DNA from: an uncultured Mucilaginibacter sp.
GTDB lineage: Bacteria > Bacteroidota > Bacteroidia > Sphingobacteriales > Sphingobacteriaceae
Length of the DNA stretch: 64,000 nucleotides
Direction of reading: 5' to 3'
Assembly (NCBI GenBank): GCA_903864275.1
Contig: CAIPFE010000052.1
Span: forward strand, 62,001 to 126,000
This document shows positions 8,492 to 16,976 of the stretch, piece by piece; position 1 is the first letter of the stretch, and every line of letters starts with the position of its first letter. A program made the translations under genes and the position numbers. The notes beneath the pieces are model-generated. The model searched no databases, had not been told where the DNA came from, and was given only the letters and a program-made list of their open reading frames with translations.

Positions 8492-11400
8492 TCAAAATTC
8501 CGGCATCCAATAATCCCTTGGATAGAGCCTGTAAAGCTGCGTGTCCTTAGCTTCAACTGATTTAAGATAGGCCTCGTATAACTGCATCTGCTTTTCGGGA
8601 CCGATCACAAAATAACAGCCTCCTTTAACATCCTTTAAAGGTATGCCATAACCGGGCAATATCTTTTCGTAAGTCATTTGCTTGTAGCCGTATATCTCGC
8701 CAACAAGCCCAGGATCATTCCTCAGCTTCAGAATACCAAGCCGGAAATTGCGAACAACGTCCGGCGTCCTTCCGTCAGTTAACCAGGCGGCCATCGCTTC
8801 GCCCCGGCTTTCGTAAGCGGAGCCTGCATTTGTATAAAATGCCGATGCGATCACGTAGTCGGCTACATTGCTGTCAACAGGCGCGTTTTTTACTTCGTGT
8901 ATTACAAATTTCAGCGTTTGCGGCAATTCAGGTGTACGCTCGGCGTAATACGAAAATCTTCCCTCGAACGGGCTTTCCCAAACTCCTGTGCTGTACGACA
9001 AACCTGCCCCCGTCGTTTTTGTATAAACACTTTGTTTCCCGGCGCCGCCGTATAAGCTCGCCGCCAGGTATTGCAGCAGGTGTTGCTTGTCAGTGTCGCG
9101 CAATGACACAAGCGGCGCAGAGTTAATAAACACGCCGGTCGGCGAGTCGGGATTAATTAGGCCCACAAAAACCGGGGCTTCCGCGGTATGCATACGCGCT
9201 TTTACCCGCTCGTCAATTACCCTGTTTACGGTATAATTTTGCCTTGATGCTGGCTGTTTATCAAAACCTGCCAGCAATTGCTTCAACTGCTCACTGATCT
9301 TTTCTTCTGTACCGGGGGAGCCGATCATAAATATCCGCGCGTTGTCAAGGTTTAACAGGCTTTTGCGTAACACATCCAGGTTCGCCAGGGTTTTAGCCGG
9401 TGTTTGCGCCAGGTCATGGCGTATGGTGAGGCAAAGCACCTTCCAGTCCGCGGTAAGCGAAGTGTCTGGTACGCCAATAAGCATCTGTGTCAGGTCATCC
9501 GATGCATCTTTTAATAAGGCATCTGCCGCGGGCGAAATTTTTGTCGCGGTAACGGTTTGTAACAATTGTTGCCTGCTGCCCGATTCATTGGCTATTTTAA
9601 ACAGGTAGTTGCTTACTGCTGTACTGTCGGCTGCGCTGCCGCCATCCTTCAACATCCATTTTAGCCGGAAAATGTTAAAGGCGCGCGTAAGTAAAGAACC
9701 GGTGGACAACAGAAGCTCATTGTCCTGGTACAAGTAGGCATCCGAGGGGTCGTTCACCCAATACTCCTCAGGCTGCTGCATACTTTTTCGTATCGTAGTC
9801 AGTTCCTGTTCAACCAGGTCGCGGATACGGGGCAAATTTTCGGTTGTCCAGTTGGGATGATTAAGTACATCGCTGATCCACTCCACCGAGCGCAAAGCTT
9901 CCTGCTCATTACTGCCGGCCGCATTGATAGTCAATTCGGCCCTGCGCGATACCCCATTGTTACTGTAATAGCTGTTCAGGCTTAATATTTCCTTTTGTAC
10001 CTGCTGGATCATAGCATCATACGAAATGGCTTTGCCGTTTTTGATGATGCCGGTTTCGGTCAAAAGCTGCGGAAGCAGCGCCAGGTAAACCAATTGGTTT
10101 TCAGGAACGCCGTGCAGATTTAAAGCGATACCTGTCGTCGCGCTGGTCATGTTATTAAATACCGAGGTCACCACCGGAACACGACCCAAAAGTTGGTCCT
10201 GTTTGTACACCAGCTGATCATCAAGCGACAGCGGCGGGTTGTCGATAAATTTAATATTATGTGCCTGCTCCAGTTTCTCTAATACCATGGTGTTCGAGTC
10301 GTAAACGGCTTTGTAACGGGCGATGGTTTGCTGGTCGTTATCCAGCTTATATAAGGCTTTTAACCTGTCCACCTCGGCTTTTGCCCTGGCCTTTTGTTCA
10401 GCTTCGTTTTGCCTGATCAGGTCCGAATCGGCTTTAGTATAAAGCACATATGGCATAGTCGTGGTCAGGTTCCATTTAAGAAGGTCATCACGCCAGATAT
10501 TGATGCCGCTTTGCAAACGCTTTTCAATAGCTTCGGTTTGCGGTTTATAAGTGATCGATTTTTCAAAACCGGGCTCGTCTTTTAACAGGTTCAACTGGTC
10601 GTACCAGCCGTCGCCGGTGTTTCTGTACCCAAACAGTGGCGGACTGTCTACAAATTTATTGAAGTTTTTTATACTGCTGGCCAGCAGGCTCAGGTAGCGC
10701 TCGTTGAAAGCCAACAACTCGGGCGAGTGGTCTTTCAAACCGGCAATTTTTTTTAATTCTTCCGTGATAGCGTTACGCACAAGCAGGGCTTTATCATTAT
10801 CCCGGTTTTCAGGGGCAATTCCCTCAAGGTCGATAGATACGGGGTTTCCCTGCTTATTATCTACGTAAGATGAAACGCTTTGGGCGCTGAAACCCGGGAT
10901 ATGGGTTTTGCTATCGATAAACAGCTTATACAGGTTCGTAGTGGCATCACCCGCAAAAGCACTCATAAAGTCCGACAGTTCGATATTATCCAGTAGGCTA
11001 AGGTTTAACGATGCCGGGTAAGTGATTACCATACCGCCCGGTTGCTGCACGTTGGACGCGGGGACATGCAGCGCAACGATCTTCCCGCTTTCGGCGGGCA
11101 GCGACGCCGGCAGCGTAAGATTGGGTGTATGCCGATGCTGATCTGCTTTATCGAGCTTAGTAAATATCGCATCCATTCTTTTCAATACCGATGGCAATGC
11201 CATGCTGCCCGGCAGCGCCACGATGGCGCCCATGTTGCCTAAATAATAATTTGCATCGTGGTACGCGGCGATATTGGCAGGTGTCAGCTCACGGATGCCG
11301 GCTGGTAAGCCGCCTGCATTGTAAGCCAAAGGATGGGTATTGCCGTACAACATGCGCCCCATTTGATCGTACAGTATGGCGGCAGGGTCGTTCATCGTGG

Positions 11401-11971
11401 TGGACATTTCGTTATAAACCGAGCCTTTTTCTTTAATGGATAAGGTTTTATCAGGCGCCTCGCTCACGCCCCAGTTCCTCACTTCGCGTTTTACTTCCTC
11501 ATTGGTGTAATCGGGATTAAGCAAAGCATCCATATAACTGTTGAATAAGCCATAAAACACATCCGCACCTGCACCGGTGTAAAAGTTATAAGCGGTGTGA
11601 AGTTGTGAAGTAAAAGCATTGGAAACCGCAAGTGACATCCCTTCACGGGTTCTCAGATCATGGCCTTTATTGCCTTTGGTGATCAGCAAATGCTCTTGAG
11701 TGTGTGGCTCACCCCGGTCGGAAATAGGAAAAGTATTGGCGTAGATAAAAGCCTGCGGCACGGATTCGATCTGCAGCAGGTCGAGCGTAAAACCGGTTTT
11801 TTCATGTACCAGGCGCGCGCCCATCCGGTGGCCGCTGCCGCTTAAATACACGCTGACAACCTTAAAGCCTTCGAGCGTTTCGTTTGGTTTTAATGAATTG
11901 TAGTCCTGCGCCACGGAGCGCAAACACAGTCCCAATAATATAATGGCGACTAAAAGGCGATAAAGTTTCAT
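8492..11971 (-). CDS. M16 family metallopeptidase (PreP/insulinase-like), secreted
   Basis: An 1159-residue protein with an N-terminal signal peptide (MKLYRLLVAIILLGLCLRSV, cleavage near AQ). The zinc-binding motif HxxEH is present as H90-T-Q-E93-H94 in the first M16 domain, in the setting SDRGEPHTQEHLLITKG that resembles presequence-protease types. Length and four-domain organisation agree with single-chain M16C enzymes, which degrade peptides inside a closed chamber; export to the periplasm is inferred from the signal. It sits between dnaE2 and the Rpn-type gene on the same strand and has no obvious link with mutagenesis. It is bracketed by a direct repeat, suggesting that it was inserted between the mutasome genes. 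Confidence 0.9.
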   Translation of the reverse strand: MKLYRLLVAIILLGLCLRSVAQDYNSLKPNETLEGFKVVSVYLSGSGHRMGARLVHEKTGFTLDLLQIESVPQAFIYANTFPISDRGEPHTQEHLLITKGNKGHDLRTREGMSLAVSNAFTSQLHTAYNFYTGAGADVFYGLFNSYMDALLNPDYTNEEVKREVRNWGVSEAPDKTLSIKEKGSVYNEMSTTMNDPAAILYDQMGRMLYGNTHPLAYNAGGLPAGIRELTPANIAAYHDANYYLGNMGAIVALPGSMALPSVLKRMDAIFTKLDKADQHRHTPNLTLPASLPAESGKIVALHVPASNVQQPGGMVITYPASLNLSLLDNIELSDFMSAFAGDATTNLYKLFIDSKTHIPGFSAQSVSSYVDNKQGNPVSIDLEGIAPENRDNDKALLVRNAITEELKKIAGLKDHSPELLAFNERYLSLLASSIKNFNKFVDSPPLFGYRNTGDGWYDQLNLLKDEPGFEKSITYKPQTEAIEKRLQSGINIWRDDLLKWNLTTTMPYVLYTKADSDLIRQNEAEQKARAKAEVDRLKALYKLDNDQQTIARYKAVYDSNTMVLEKLEQAHNIKFIDNPPLSLDDQLVYKQDQLLGRVPVVTSVFNNMTSATTGIALNLHGVPENQLVYLALLPQLLTETGIIKNGKAISYDAMIQQVQKEILSLNSYYSNNGVSRRAELTINAAGSNEQEALRSVEWISDVLNHPNWTTENLPRIRDLVEQELTTIRKSMQQPEEYWVNDPSDAYLYQDNELLLSTGSLLTRAFNIFRLKWMLKDGGSAADSTAVSNYLFKIANESGSRQQLLQTVTATKISPAADALLKDASDDLTQMLIGVPDTSLTADWKVLCLTIRHDLAQTPAKTLANLDVLRKSLLNLDNARIFMIGSPGTEEKISEQLKQLLAGFDKQPASRQNYTVNRVIDERVKARMHTAEAPVFVGLINPDSPTGVFINSAPLVSLRDTDKQHLLQYLAASLYGGAGKQSVYTKTTGAGLSYSTGVWESPFEGRFSYYAERTPELPQTLKFVIHEVKNAPVDSNVADYVIASAFYTNAGSAYESRGEAMAAWLTDGRTPDVVRNFRLGILKLRNDPGLVGEIYGYKQMTYEKILPGYGIPLKDVKGGCYFVIGPEKQMQLYEAYLKSVEAKDTQLYRLYPRDYWMPEF

Positions 11972-12118
11972 AAAGGTCGGTTTAAATGGTCAAGTTACAT
12001 CATTAAGAGGTATTCTGCAATAGCGGGTTACCACCCCGGCGAAGCGTATTACCTGGCCGGGATAACGAGTAACATGAAATAAATATGACTATTTATTTTT
12101 TAAATGGCAAGGGAAGAT

Positions 12119-12252
12119 TATTGGTATGAATCAAGGGGTAAATGTTCATGTTCGCGTTCACTTCGCAATAGCACACGCATATTAAAATGTGTGAAGTGCT
12201 GAAAATCAGATTATTGGACTTTTATATTTTGAAGAATTCGAAAATTATGAAA
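12119..12252. repeat. Imperfect direct repeat, copy 2 (flanks M16 gene)
   Basis: Second copy of the sequence at 8308-8431, in the same orientation, between the M16 start and the Rpn-type gene. The first 50 bases are almost identical between copies and the distal part is more diverged, with several short indels. A small internal inverted repeat (CACACGCAT against ATGTGTG) is visible. Confidence 0.75.
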
Positions 12253-12334
12253 AGAAATAAAAACAGTAATAAATAAGCTGGGAGGGTGGAGTTAGGGCTA
12301 TTTATTGTATATTCCATTACTATGTTGCGTATGG

Positions 12335-13195
12335 TTACAATTTCTCAATTTCCTCAATAGTGAGCCCCGTAGTTTCCGCAATAAATTCAATAGATAAGCC
12401 CTCTTTTTTGAGTTTGCCAGCAATTTCTCGTGCCCCTTCCAGTTTAGCTTCCTTCCGGGCATGATCAACCACATTCTTATTATCCCACTTATGTTTCATG
12501 CTAGTATCGTACATTTCTTTTTCCTCCTTAGTCAAATTAGTATATTCAGCGATGCCGAATAGTTTTTCAAATATGGGTTTCCGCAGGTAAACCGGTATTT
12601 TATCCATCCGGCTCATGTTTTTTAATACATAAAGCCATTTATCCAAATCCGTTTCCAGTTCGATCTCCGTTTTAACAAAATTAAGCAATTCAATATAAGT
12701 ATAACCCAGTTTATCGTAAAAAATTTCACCGGTGTCCCTGTTGCACAAGCAAATATCATGCAGATATGTATTTGCAGGGTTATCTTCCAATGTAAAATCT
12801 TCCAGCAGGGCAATCAAATATACTTCTGCAATATTGTAGGCCCAATCACTCCGGTGGCCTTTAGGCGCCTGGCCGCTGATGAGGCGGGAAGTATAAAACA
12901 ATGCCCTTTCTTTAAAAAAGCCTTGCCTGCCCCTTTGCACTTCTATGATGAACTGTTCACCTTTCTCGCCGGTACAAAGCAGGTCGAATATGGCTGTACC
13001 TTCATCTTTTAAATCGCCGGGATGCTCGTTCTTGTTGTAAACCAAATCTACAATATGTTTACGCCCACGGAAAACCTCGTTTAAAAAGGCTATCAGCAAA
13101 TCCTTATTCGGCTCACTACCAAATATCTTTTTAAAGGCAAAATCCACTAAAGGGTCAATATATCTTCCGGGAACTGGTGCTTTATTGTCAGGCAT
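12335..13195 (-). CDS. Rpn family recombination-promoting nuclease / PD-(D/E)XK transposase-like protein
   Basis: The protein begins MPDNKAPVPGRYIDPLVDFA (ATG at 13195, chosen over an upstream in-frame start because the family starts this way) and has 286 residues. FAFKKIFG followed by a nuclease core with IFDLLC and FIIEVQRG fits the PD-(D/E)XK arrangement of Rpn/PDDEXK_2 proteins, where D and E-x-Q are the metal ligands. The C-terminal third carries the usual helical region and ends in a repeat-like LTIEEIEKL tail. These proteins cleave DNA and promote recombination in E. coli; here the gene is probably a selfish or accessory passenger in the mutasome region. Confidence 0.85.
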   Translation of the reverse strand: MPDNKAPVPGRYIDPLVDFAFKKIFGSEPNKDLLIAFLNEVFRGRKHIVDLVYNKNEHPGDLKDEGTAIFDLLCTGEKGEQFIIEVQRGRQGFFKERALFYTSRLISGQAPKGHRSDWAYNIAEVYLIALLEDFTLEDNPANTYLHDICLCNRDTGEIFYDKLGYTYIELLNFVKTEIELETDLDKWLYVLKNMSRMDKIPVYLRKPIFEKLFGIAEYTNLTKEEKEMYDTSMKHKWDNKNVVDHARKEAKLEGAREIAGKLKKEGLSIEFIAETTGLTIEEIEKL

Positions 13196-13321
13196 AGTCA
13201 AATATAAAAGATTATTGCTTATTGAAGGCACACAGACCACCCAAACGCAGTTCATAAGCGAGGATACCTGGAACAGTGGAAGGCGGCGAAATGGCCAGAA
13301 GCATGCTTTGAACTTTTTACT

Positions 13322-13921
13322 TTAAAACGGCAGCTCTAACTGAAATCCAGTAAAATCGTCTCCGGTAAATGAGAAACTTTTTACAATATGATACCTACTC
13401 CCGGGTAGTCTTTTGAGAAGCATCATTTTATTTGCGTAAAATCCCGAATCGAATTGTTTATCTCGCCATTCGCTAAAAGCTCTATCGTATTGAGTCTTTG
13501 TCATTCCCCTGGCAATTGTCAAATGAGGTGTGGTTACGAAAACAGGTTTATACTTTTCATCGAATTTTAAAATATGTGTAAAATTTGATCTGATGCCCTT
13601 CACAATTTCGACGATAGGTCTCTTTCTTAAAATATTTATGTATACACTATGTGCCGGAAACCCTCCAAATCCTCTTAGATCAATATTAAACGGTCTGATA
13701 GATTTCGAAAAACTTTCTAACCGTTGAACTATCCTGTTCTCCATCATTTCGTATTGCAGAAAATTGGTCAGGGTAATATGAGGTGTCAAGTTTCCTGAAT
13801 AAGAGCAGCCATAGTCTGAGTCAAATACCTTTTTTATCGGAGATACCTCAGAATTTACCTTGTTATCGGGTGGGATAATTAACAAGAATTCACCAATTTC
13901 TAATTTTAAATTATTTGCCAT
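13322..13921 (-). CDS. 2H phosphoesterase / 2'-5' RNA ligase-like protein
   Basis: A 199-residue protein with two HxT motifs, PHITLTNF near residue 47 and PHLTIARG near residue 132, spaced as expected for the 2H phosphoesterase fold. Family members hydrolyse cyclic phosphodiesters of RNA or nucleotides, or act in RNA repair; the substrate here is unknown. It has no signal peptide. It lies between the Rpn-type nuclease and imuB on the same strand, with 90 bases before imuB's end, so it could be read through from the mutasome promoter. Confidence 0.82.
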   Translation of the reverse strand: MANNLKLEIGEFLLIIPPDNKVNSEVSPIKKVFDSDYGCSYSGNLTPHITLTNFLQYEMMENRIVQRLESFSKSIRPFNIDLRGFGGFPAHSVYINILRKRPIVEIVKGIRSNFTHILKFDEKYKPVFVTTPHLTIARGMTKTQYDRAFSEWRDKQFDSGFYANKMMLLKRLPGSRYHIVKSFSFTGDDFTGFQLELPF

Positions 13922-14011
13922 AGCTATTATTTTTTTAATTTATTAGTATTTTAAGTGTTTTTATAAAGTAGTTTACCCGCTACCGAAGCGGTGATATTAG
14001 CAACTCCCCCC

Positions 14012-15514
14012 TCACGCAAAAAACCCATGCAAAAACCATTTATTCCCTTGCTCCCCCTCATAATGCCCTGACCTGAACAGCCAGTACCGCTGCCCTTCTT
14101 CATCTTCCACATTATAATAATCCCGGTGGTCGCCTTCTTCCAGCCACCATTCGCGTTCTATACGCTCGGGGCCGTCGGCCTTTTTAACAGCGTGCCGCTT
14201 GCCTTTATAAATAAACAGCATGGGCGGGTAATCGGGTATCGGGGCGGTTACTTCCACCGGCTCGGGCCGGGCCAAAAGCCGCACCGGCCGGGGCCTGTCG
14301 CTGCGCCAGGGTATTGCCGGTTTTTCGCGGATAGAGGCAGCAGCTTTGATAGACCGCTCGGGCCAGTAATGTTCATCGGGCAAATAACGGTGGATGGCAT
14401 CCGCGCCGACCTTGCCTGCCAGGCGGTCGAGCAGTTCGGCTACGCCTAGGTCGTCCAGGCCGGGTTTGCCGGCCCACAAGGCCTCCTGCAAAGGTGAAAC
14501 AGCCTCTACTTTCGGCGCTTCGAGTGTAAACAGCTCAATACCCAGGGCTGGCTCTATCGCGGCTATTTTAAGCTCAAACAGCCGGAAAAGGTGATGGACG
14601 TTGCAGGTAGCGCGGTTGGTGCCTATCTCCGCCTGCTCGATCCTGCCGTCAACCCGGTAACATTTCAGTATGGCCGTACGCAGGCCTTTGCCTTCCTCCA
14701 TCAGTCGTTTGCAAAGATTTTCCAGCAGCCGCTGTATGGCAATGCTGATGCCGGCAGCGGTACTTATCGGCTCCAGGCAGGGCAAGCGTTCGTGGTAGGG
14801 TTCAATCAGCACCAGCGGCTGAATGATCTCTTCTTCCCGGCCGAGCGCCTGGCTTAGTTTAAGCAGCAGGTCTTCGCCAAAACGCCTGCGCAAAACCGAG
14901 CGCGGCATACTGATAAAACTGCTCACCTGGTACAAACCGAGCTTTTGCAGGCGTTGCACTACAGCCGGCTGCAGGCGCAGGGCGGCAGGCGGCAATGGCA
15001 GCAGGGCCGTGGCCTGGCCACCGCTCTCGATAACAGGCGTTACCCGGCCAAAACGTGCAATGGCCCATGCGGCGCCAATAGTATCGGCCATAGCCGCCCG
15101 TACATCATAGCCCTTGCTTCGTAACCGCTTAACAATATCCTGCAGGTAAGCCTGTTCGCCGCCCCAAAGCTGCGTGCAGCCGCTCACATCAAGGATCAGC
15201 CCATCAGGCAGGTCAACGGCTATAATGGGTGTATAGCGGATGCACCATTCGCCCAGCGCTTTTAATAATTTGGCCGCTTGTCCGGGGATATCATCTATCA
15301 CCTGCAGGTCGGGGATAATGGCTTTGGCATCTGCCGCCGCCATGCCGGGGAACACGCCCTGCGCTTCTGCCAGCCGGTTGGCTGCCATGATGATCAGCCT
15401 GCTATGGTCCTTTGCCGCAAAAACAAAAGGCAAGTGCTGAAGGGCCGGCCGTTTAAGGGCCAGCCAGTCTGTCGTCAAATGACGGAACCATATGGCTACA
15501 AAGCGTTTGTGCAT
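14012..15514 (-). CDS. imuB: ImuB, catalytically inactive Y-family polymerase-like mutasome protein
   Basis: About 500 residues from the ATG at 15514 (MHKRFVAIWFRHLTTDWLAL). A longer frame starts at 15586 but its first 24 residues are translated from a palindromic repeat, so I reject it. The N-terminus resembles Y-family palm/finger sequence (RLIIMAANRLAEAQGVFPGM; AVDLPDGLILDVSGCTQLWG) but the usual catalytic carboxylates are not obvious, as in other ImuB proteins. ImuB bridges ImuA, DnaE2 and the beta clamp in the mutasome. The apparent ribosome binding site (GGTGAGG, 5 bases before ATG) is supplied by the repeat element at 15518-15618. Confidence 0.92.
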   Translation of the reverse strand: MHKRFVAIWFRHLTTDWLALKRPALQHLPFVFAAKDHSRLIIMAANRLAEAQGVFPGMAAADAKAIIPDLQVIDDIPGQAAKLLKALGEWCIRYTPIIAVDLPDGLILDVSGCTQLWGGEQAYLQDIVKRLRSKGYDVRAAMADTIGAAWAIARFGRVTPVIESGGQATALLPLPPAALRLQPAVVQRLQKLGLYQVSSFISMPRSVLRRRFGEDLLLKLSQALGREEEIIQPLVLIEPYHERLPCLEPISTAAGISIAIQRLLENLCKRLMEEGKGLRTAILKCYRVDGRIEQAEIGTNRATCNVHHLFRLFELKIAAIEPALGIELFTLEAPKVEAVSPLQEALWAGKPGLDDLGVAELLDRLAGKVGADAIHRYLPDEHYWPERSIKAAASIREKPAIPWRSDRPRPVRLLARPEPVEVTAPIPDYPPMLFIYKGKRHAVKKADGPERIEREWWLEEGDHRDYYNVEDEEGQRYWLFRSGHYEGEQGNKWFLHGFFA

Positions 15515-15517
15515 GTT

Positions 15518-15618
15518 TGCCTCACCCCAGCCCTCTCCAAAGGAGAGGGAGCTAAAAATGGATATAATTAGTCGCTTACTATTCAAAGCCCTCTCCTTTG
15601 GAGAGGGTTGGGTGAGGC
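15518..15618. repeat. REP-like palindrome pair at the imuA-imuB junction
   Basis: Two ~30-base arms in inverted orientation (15520-15551 and 15588-15618) flank about 36 bases. Each arm itself contains the palindrome CCTCTCCAAAGGAGAGG next to CTCACCC/GGGTGAG. The composition and structure resemble repetitive extragenic palindromes that occur dispersed in many bacterial genomes. It begins immediately after the imuA stop and reaches the imuB leader, so it sits inside a probable operon. Confidence 0.75.
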
Positions 15619-16356
15619 TTACCCCGCCATCCTTTCCTCCACTACCAATACCTCTTCACCAACATTTTCCTGCACCTCCATAAACCGCCCTGCCGACCAT
15701 TCCATCTTCCAGTTGCCCGGGTTACCATTGCGGACTTTCAACAGCTCAACATTCCATCGCGGGAAACCGATACCCGGCATATCGCCTTCCAGCTCACTTG
15801 GCAACGGCGTTATCTTCCAGCGGGCGGTGCAGGCAGTCGTGCTTAACTTGCGTGGATCGCTGCGGAGGATAAACCCTGTTACCCTGCTTTGCTCAACGGC
15901 TAATTGCAGGCGGCGCGATTGCGTAAAGCTGATCTCGCGTAGTTCACCGATAACGGCAGCCAGTCCTTCGCATTTAAGGGCTTCTTCCATCGCCCAAAGC
16001 ACATCCTTTTCACGGTGCAGGTCGATAAAAATAATGCGGTCGGGTTCAACGCCAAAGGTTTTCAGCGCCGGGGGAAACAGGGTACGTCCCACTCCTATCC
16101 ACAGGCAGGCGCCGCCATGCTGCATCAATCCGTTCAATAAACCGCCGATAAAGCCACCGCTGGCCGCCGCTTGTTCCGGTTCCGGGCTTAAAAATTCGTG
16201 TATGGCCCCGGTTGGGAAAACCCCGTTCGGGAAGGCAGCTTCCACCGGCCCCAGGCCAACAAATCCCGCAGTACCTGACGGCGGGGGCGTAAACCCCTGC
16301 CACAGCAAAATATCTTTTTGCAGCCGGCTGATGATATCTTTTTTTGTTGCGGTCAT
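15619..16356 (-). CDS. imuA: ImuA, RecA-like mutasome protein
   Basis: A 245-residue protein with the typical ImuA opening (KKDIISRLQKDILLWQG), the segment VEAAFPNGVFPTGAIHEFLS, and RecA-fold blocks WIGVGRTLFPPALKTFGVEP and IIFIDLHREKDVLWAMEEAL. In mycobacteria and alpha-proteobacteria such proteins are needed for DnaE2-dependent induced mutagenesis. The stop codon abuts a REP-like element and imuB follows. An operator-like motif shared with dnaE2 lies about 30 bases upstream of the start. Confidence 0.9.
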   Translation of the reverse strand: MTATKKDIISRLQKDILLWQGFTPPPSGTAGFVGLGPVEAAFPNGVFPTGAIHEFLSPEPEQAAASGGFIGGLLNGLMQHGGACLWIGVGRTLFPPALKTFGVEPDRIIFIDLHREKDVLWAMEEALKCEGLAAVIGELREISFTQSRRLQLAVEQSRVTGFILRSDPRKLSTTACTARWKITPLPSELEGDMPGIGFPRWNVELLKVRNGNPGNWKMEWSAGRFMEVQENVGEEVLVVEERMAG

Positions 16357-16385
16357 TTGAATTTAAAATCCGGACTGTAAAGTTA

Positions 16386-16403
16386 TGCTAAAATTTTTAG
16401 TAT
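16386..16403 (-). promoter_or_regulatory. Operator-like motif upstream of imuA, shared with dnaE2
   Basis: TGCTAA-aatttt-TAGTAT, 30 bases before the imuA ATG, matches the dnaE2 site TGCTAA-N6-TAGCAA in arms and spacing with changes only in the second half-site. It also lies 68 bases upstream of the divergent gene at 16471 and might control both directions. Confidence 0.5.
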
Positions 16404-16440
16404 TTTATATAAAGAATTACAAAATATTTTACACTTTTGT

Positions 16441-16458
16441 TTTATCATTTATGATAAA
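16441..16458. promoter_or_regulatory. Perfect inverted repeat in the divergent imuA/16471 promoter region
   Basis: TTTATCA-TTTA-TGATAAA, 7-base arms with 4-base spacer, ends 12 bases before the ATG of the divergent small gene. It differs from the mutasome motif and may be a separate operator. Confidence 0.4.
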
Positions 16459-16470
16459 GCGTCAAATTTT

Positions 16471-16740
16471 ATGAACAATACTTTTTTGATAAAAGAAGCT
16501 AAGGCCTGGGTAAAGCCTAAAAACGGCCCCGGCGAGATCATACGGGTAATGCCCGATATGGAAAACGACGGAACAGTGCTGAGCTACCTGTTATACACCG
16601 CCTTCGACCCAAACCCCGATTACCTGGGCAGGATATTGTTTGATACCCAGGGTTACTGGATATACGATGGCGAAGTGCTGGCCGTTACCGAACAGGAACA
16701 GCTGGCAAAATTTATTATTAATTATGTTGAGACAATTTAA
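16471..16740 (+). CDS. Small conserved-looking protein of unknown function (89 aa)
   Basis: A cytoplasmic protein of 89 residues with no signal or membrane helix, rich in acidic and aromatic residues (DPNPDYLGRILFDTQGYWIY near the middle). I do not recognise the family. It is divergent from imuA and shares its control region, so co-regulation with the mutasome is possible. Codon use looks native and the start at 16471 follows an A/T-rich leader with an inverted repeat. Confidence 0.6.
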   Translation: MNNTFLIKEAKAWVKPKNGPGEIIRVMPDMENDGTVLSYLLYTAFDPNPDYLGRILFDTQGYWIYDGEVLAVTEQEQLAKFIINYVETI

Positions 16741-16912
16741 ATTTTTAGTTTGGTGACAGTGCAACTAAGTGCCGGTTTTCCCTATTGGCAACCTCTGCCA
16801 TAAACTGATCGTATTTTTTATAACAATTGGTCTCAGTTGGGCAGGCTGTGACAAAATGATTAAGATATTATAGGGGCTGCTTCAATTCACAAAAATTAAT
16901 GTTTTATTAATG

Positions 16913-16941
16913 GTTACATTGCGAAGTTTAGGTTTTACAAA
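16913..16941 (+). promoter_or_regulatory. Putative ECF-sigma promoter (copy A)
   Basis: GTTAC at 16913-16917, exactly 16 bases, then TTTACAAA at 16934-16941, 35 bases before the lipoprotein ATG. The preceding base and following ATT also match the other three copies (21525-21553, 22045-22073 and 23662-23690, all on the minus strand). This makes the lipoprotein-CHAT operon a likely member of the regulon of the sigma factor at 23038-23649. Confidence 0.6.
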
Positions 16942-16976
16942 TGATATGAATTCAGGTTTTTAATTAAAATACAATA

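Noticed and set aside
15515..15586. Longer imuB start (24 extra residues)
   Set aside because: The extra residues come from the REP-like repeat and have no counterpart in ImuB proteins.
15608..16360. 250-codon plus-strand frame antisense to imuA
   Set aside because: It mirrors the imuA gene exactly; its serine/proline-rich sequence is typical of a shadow frame.
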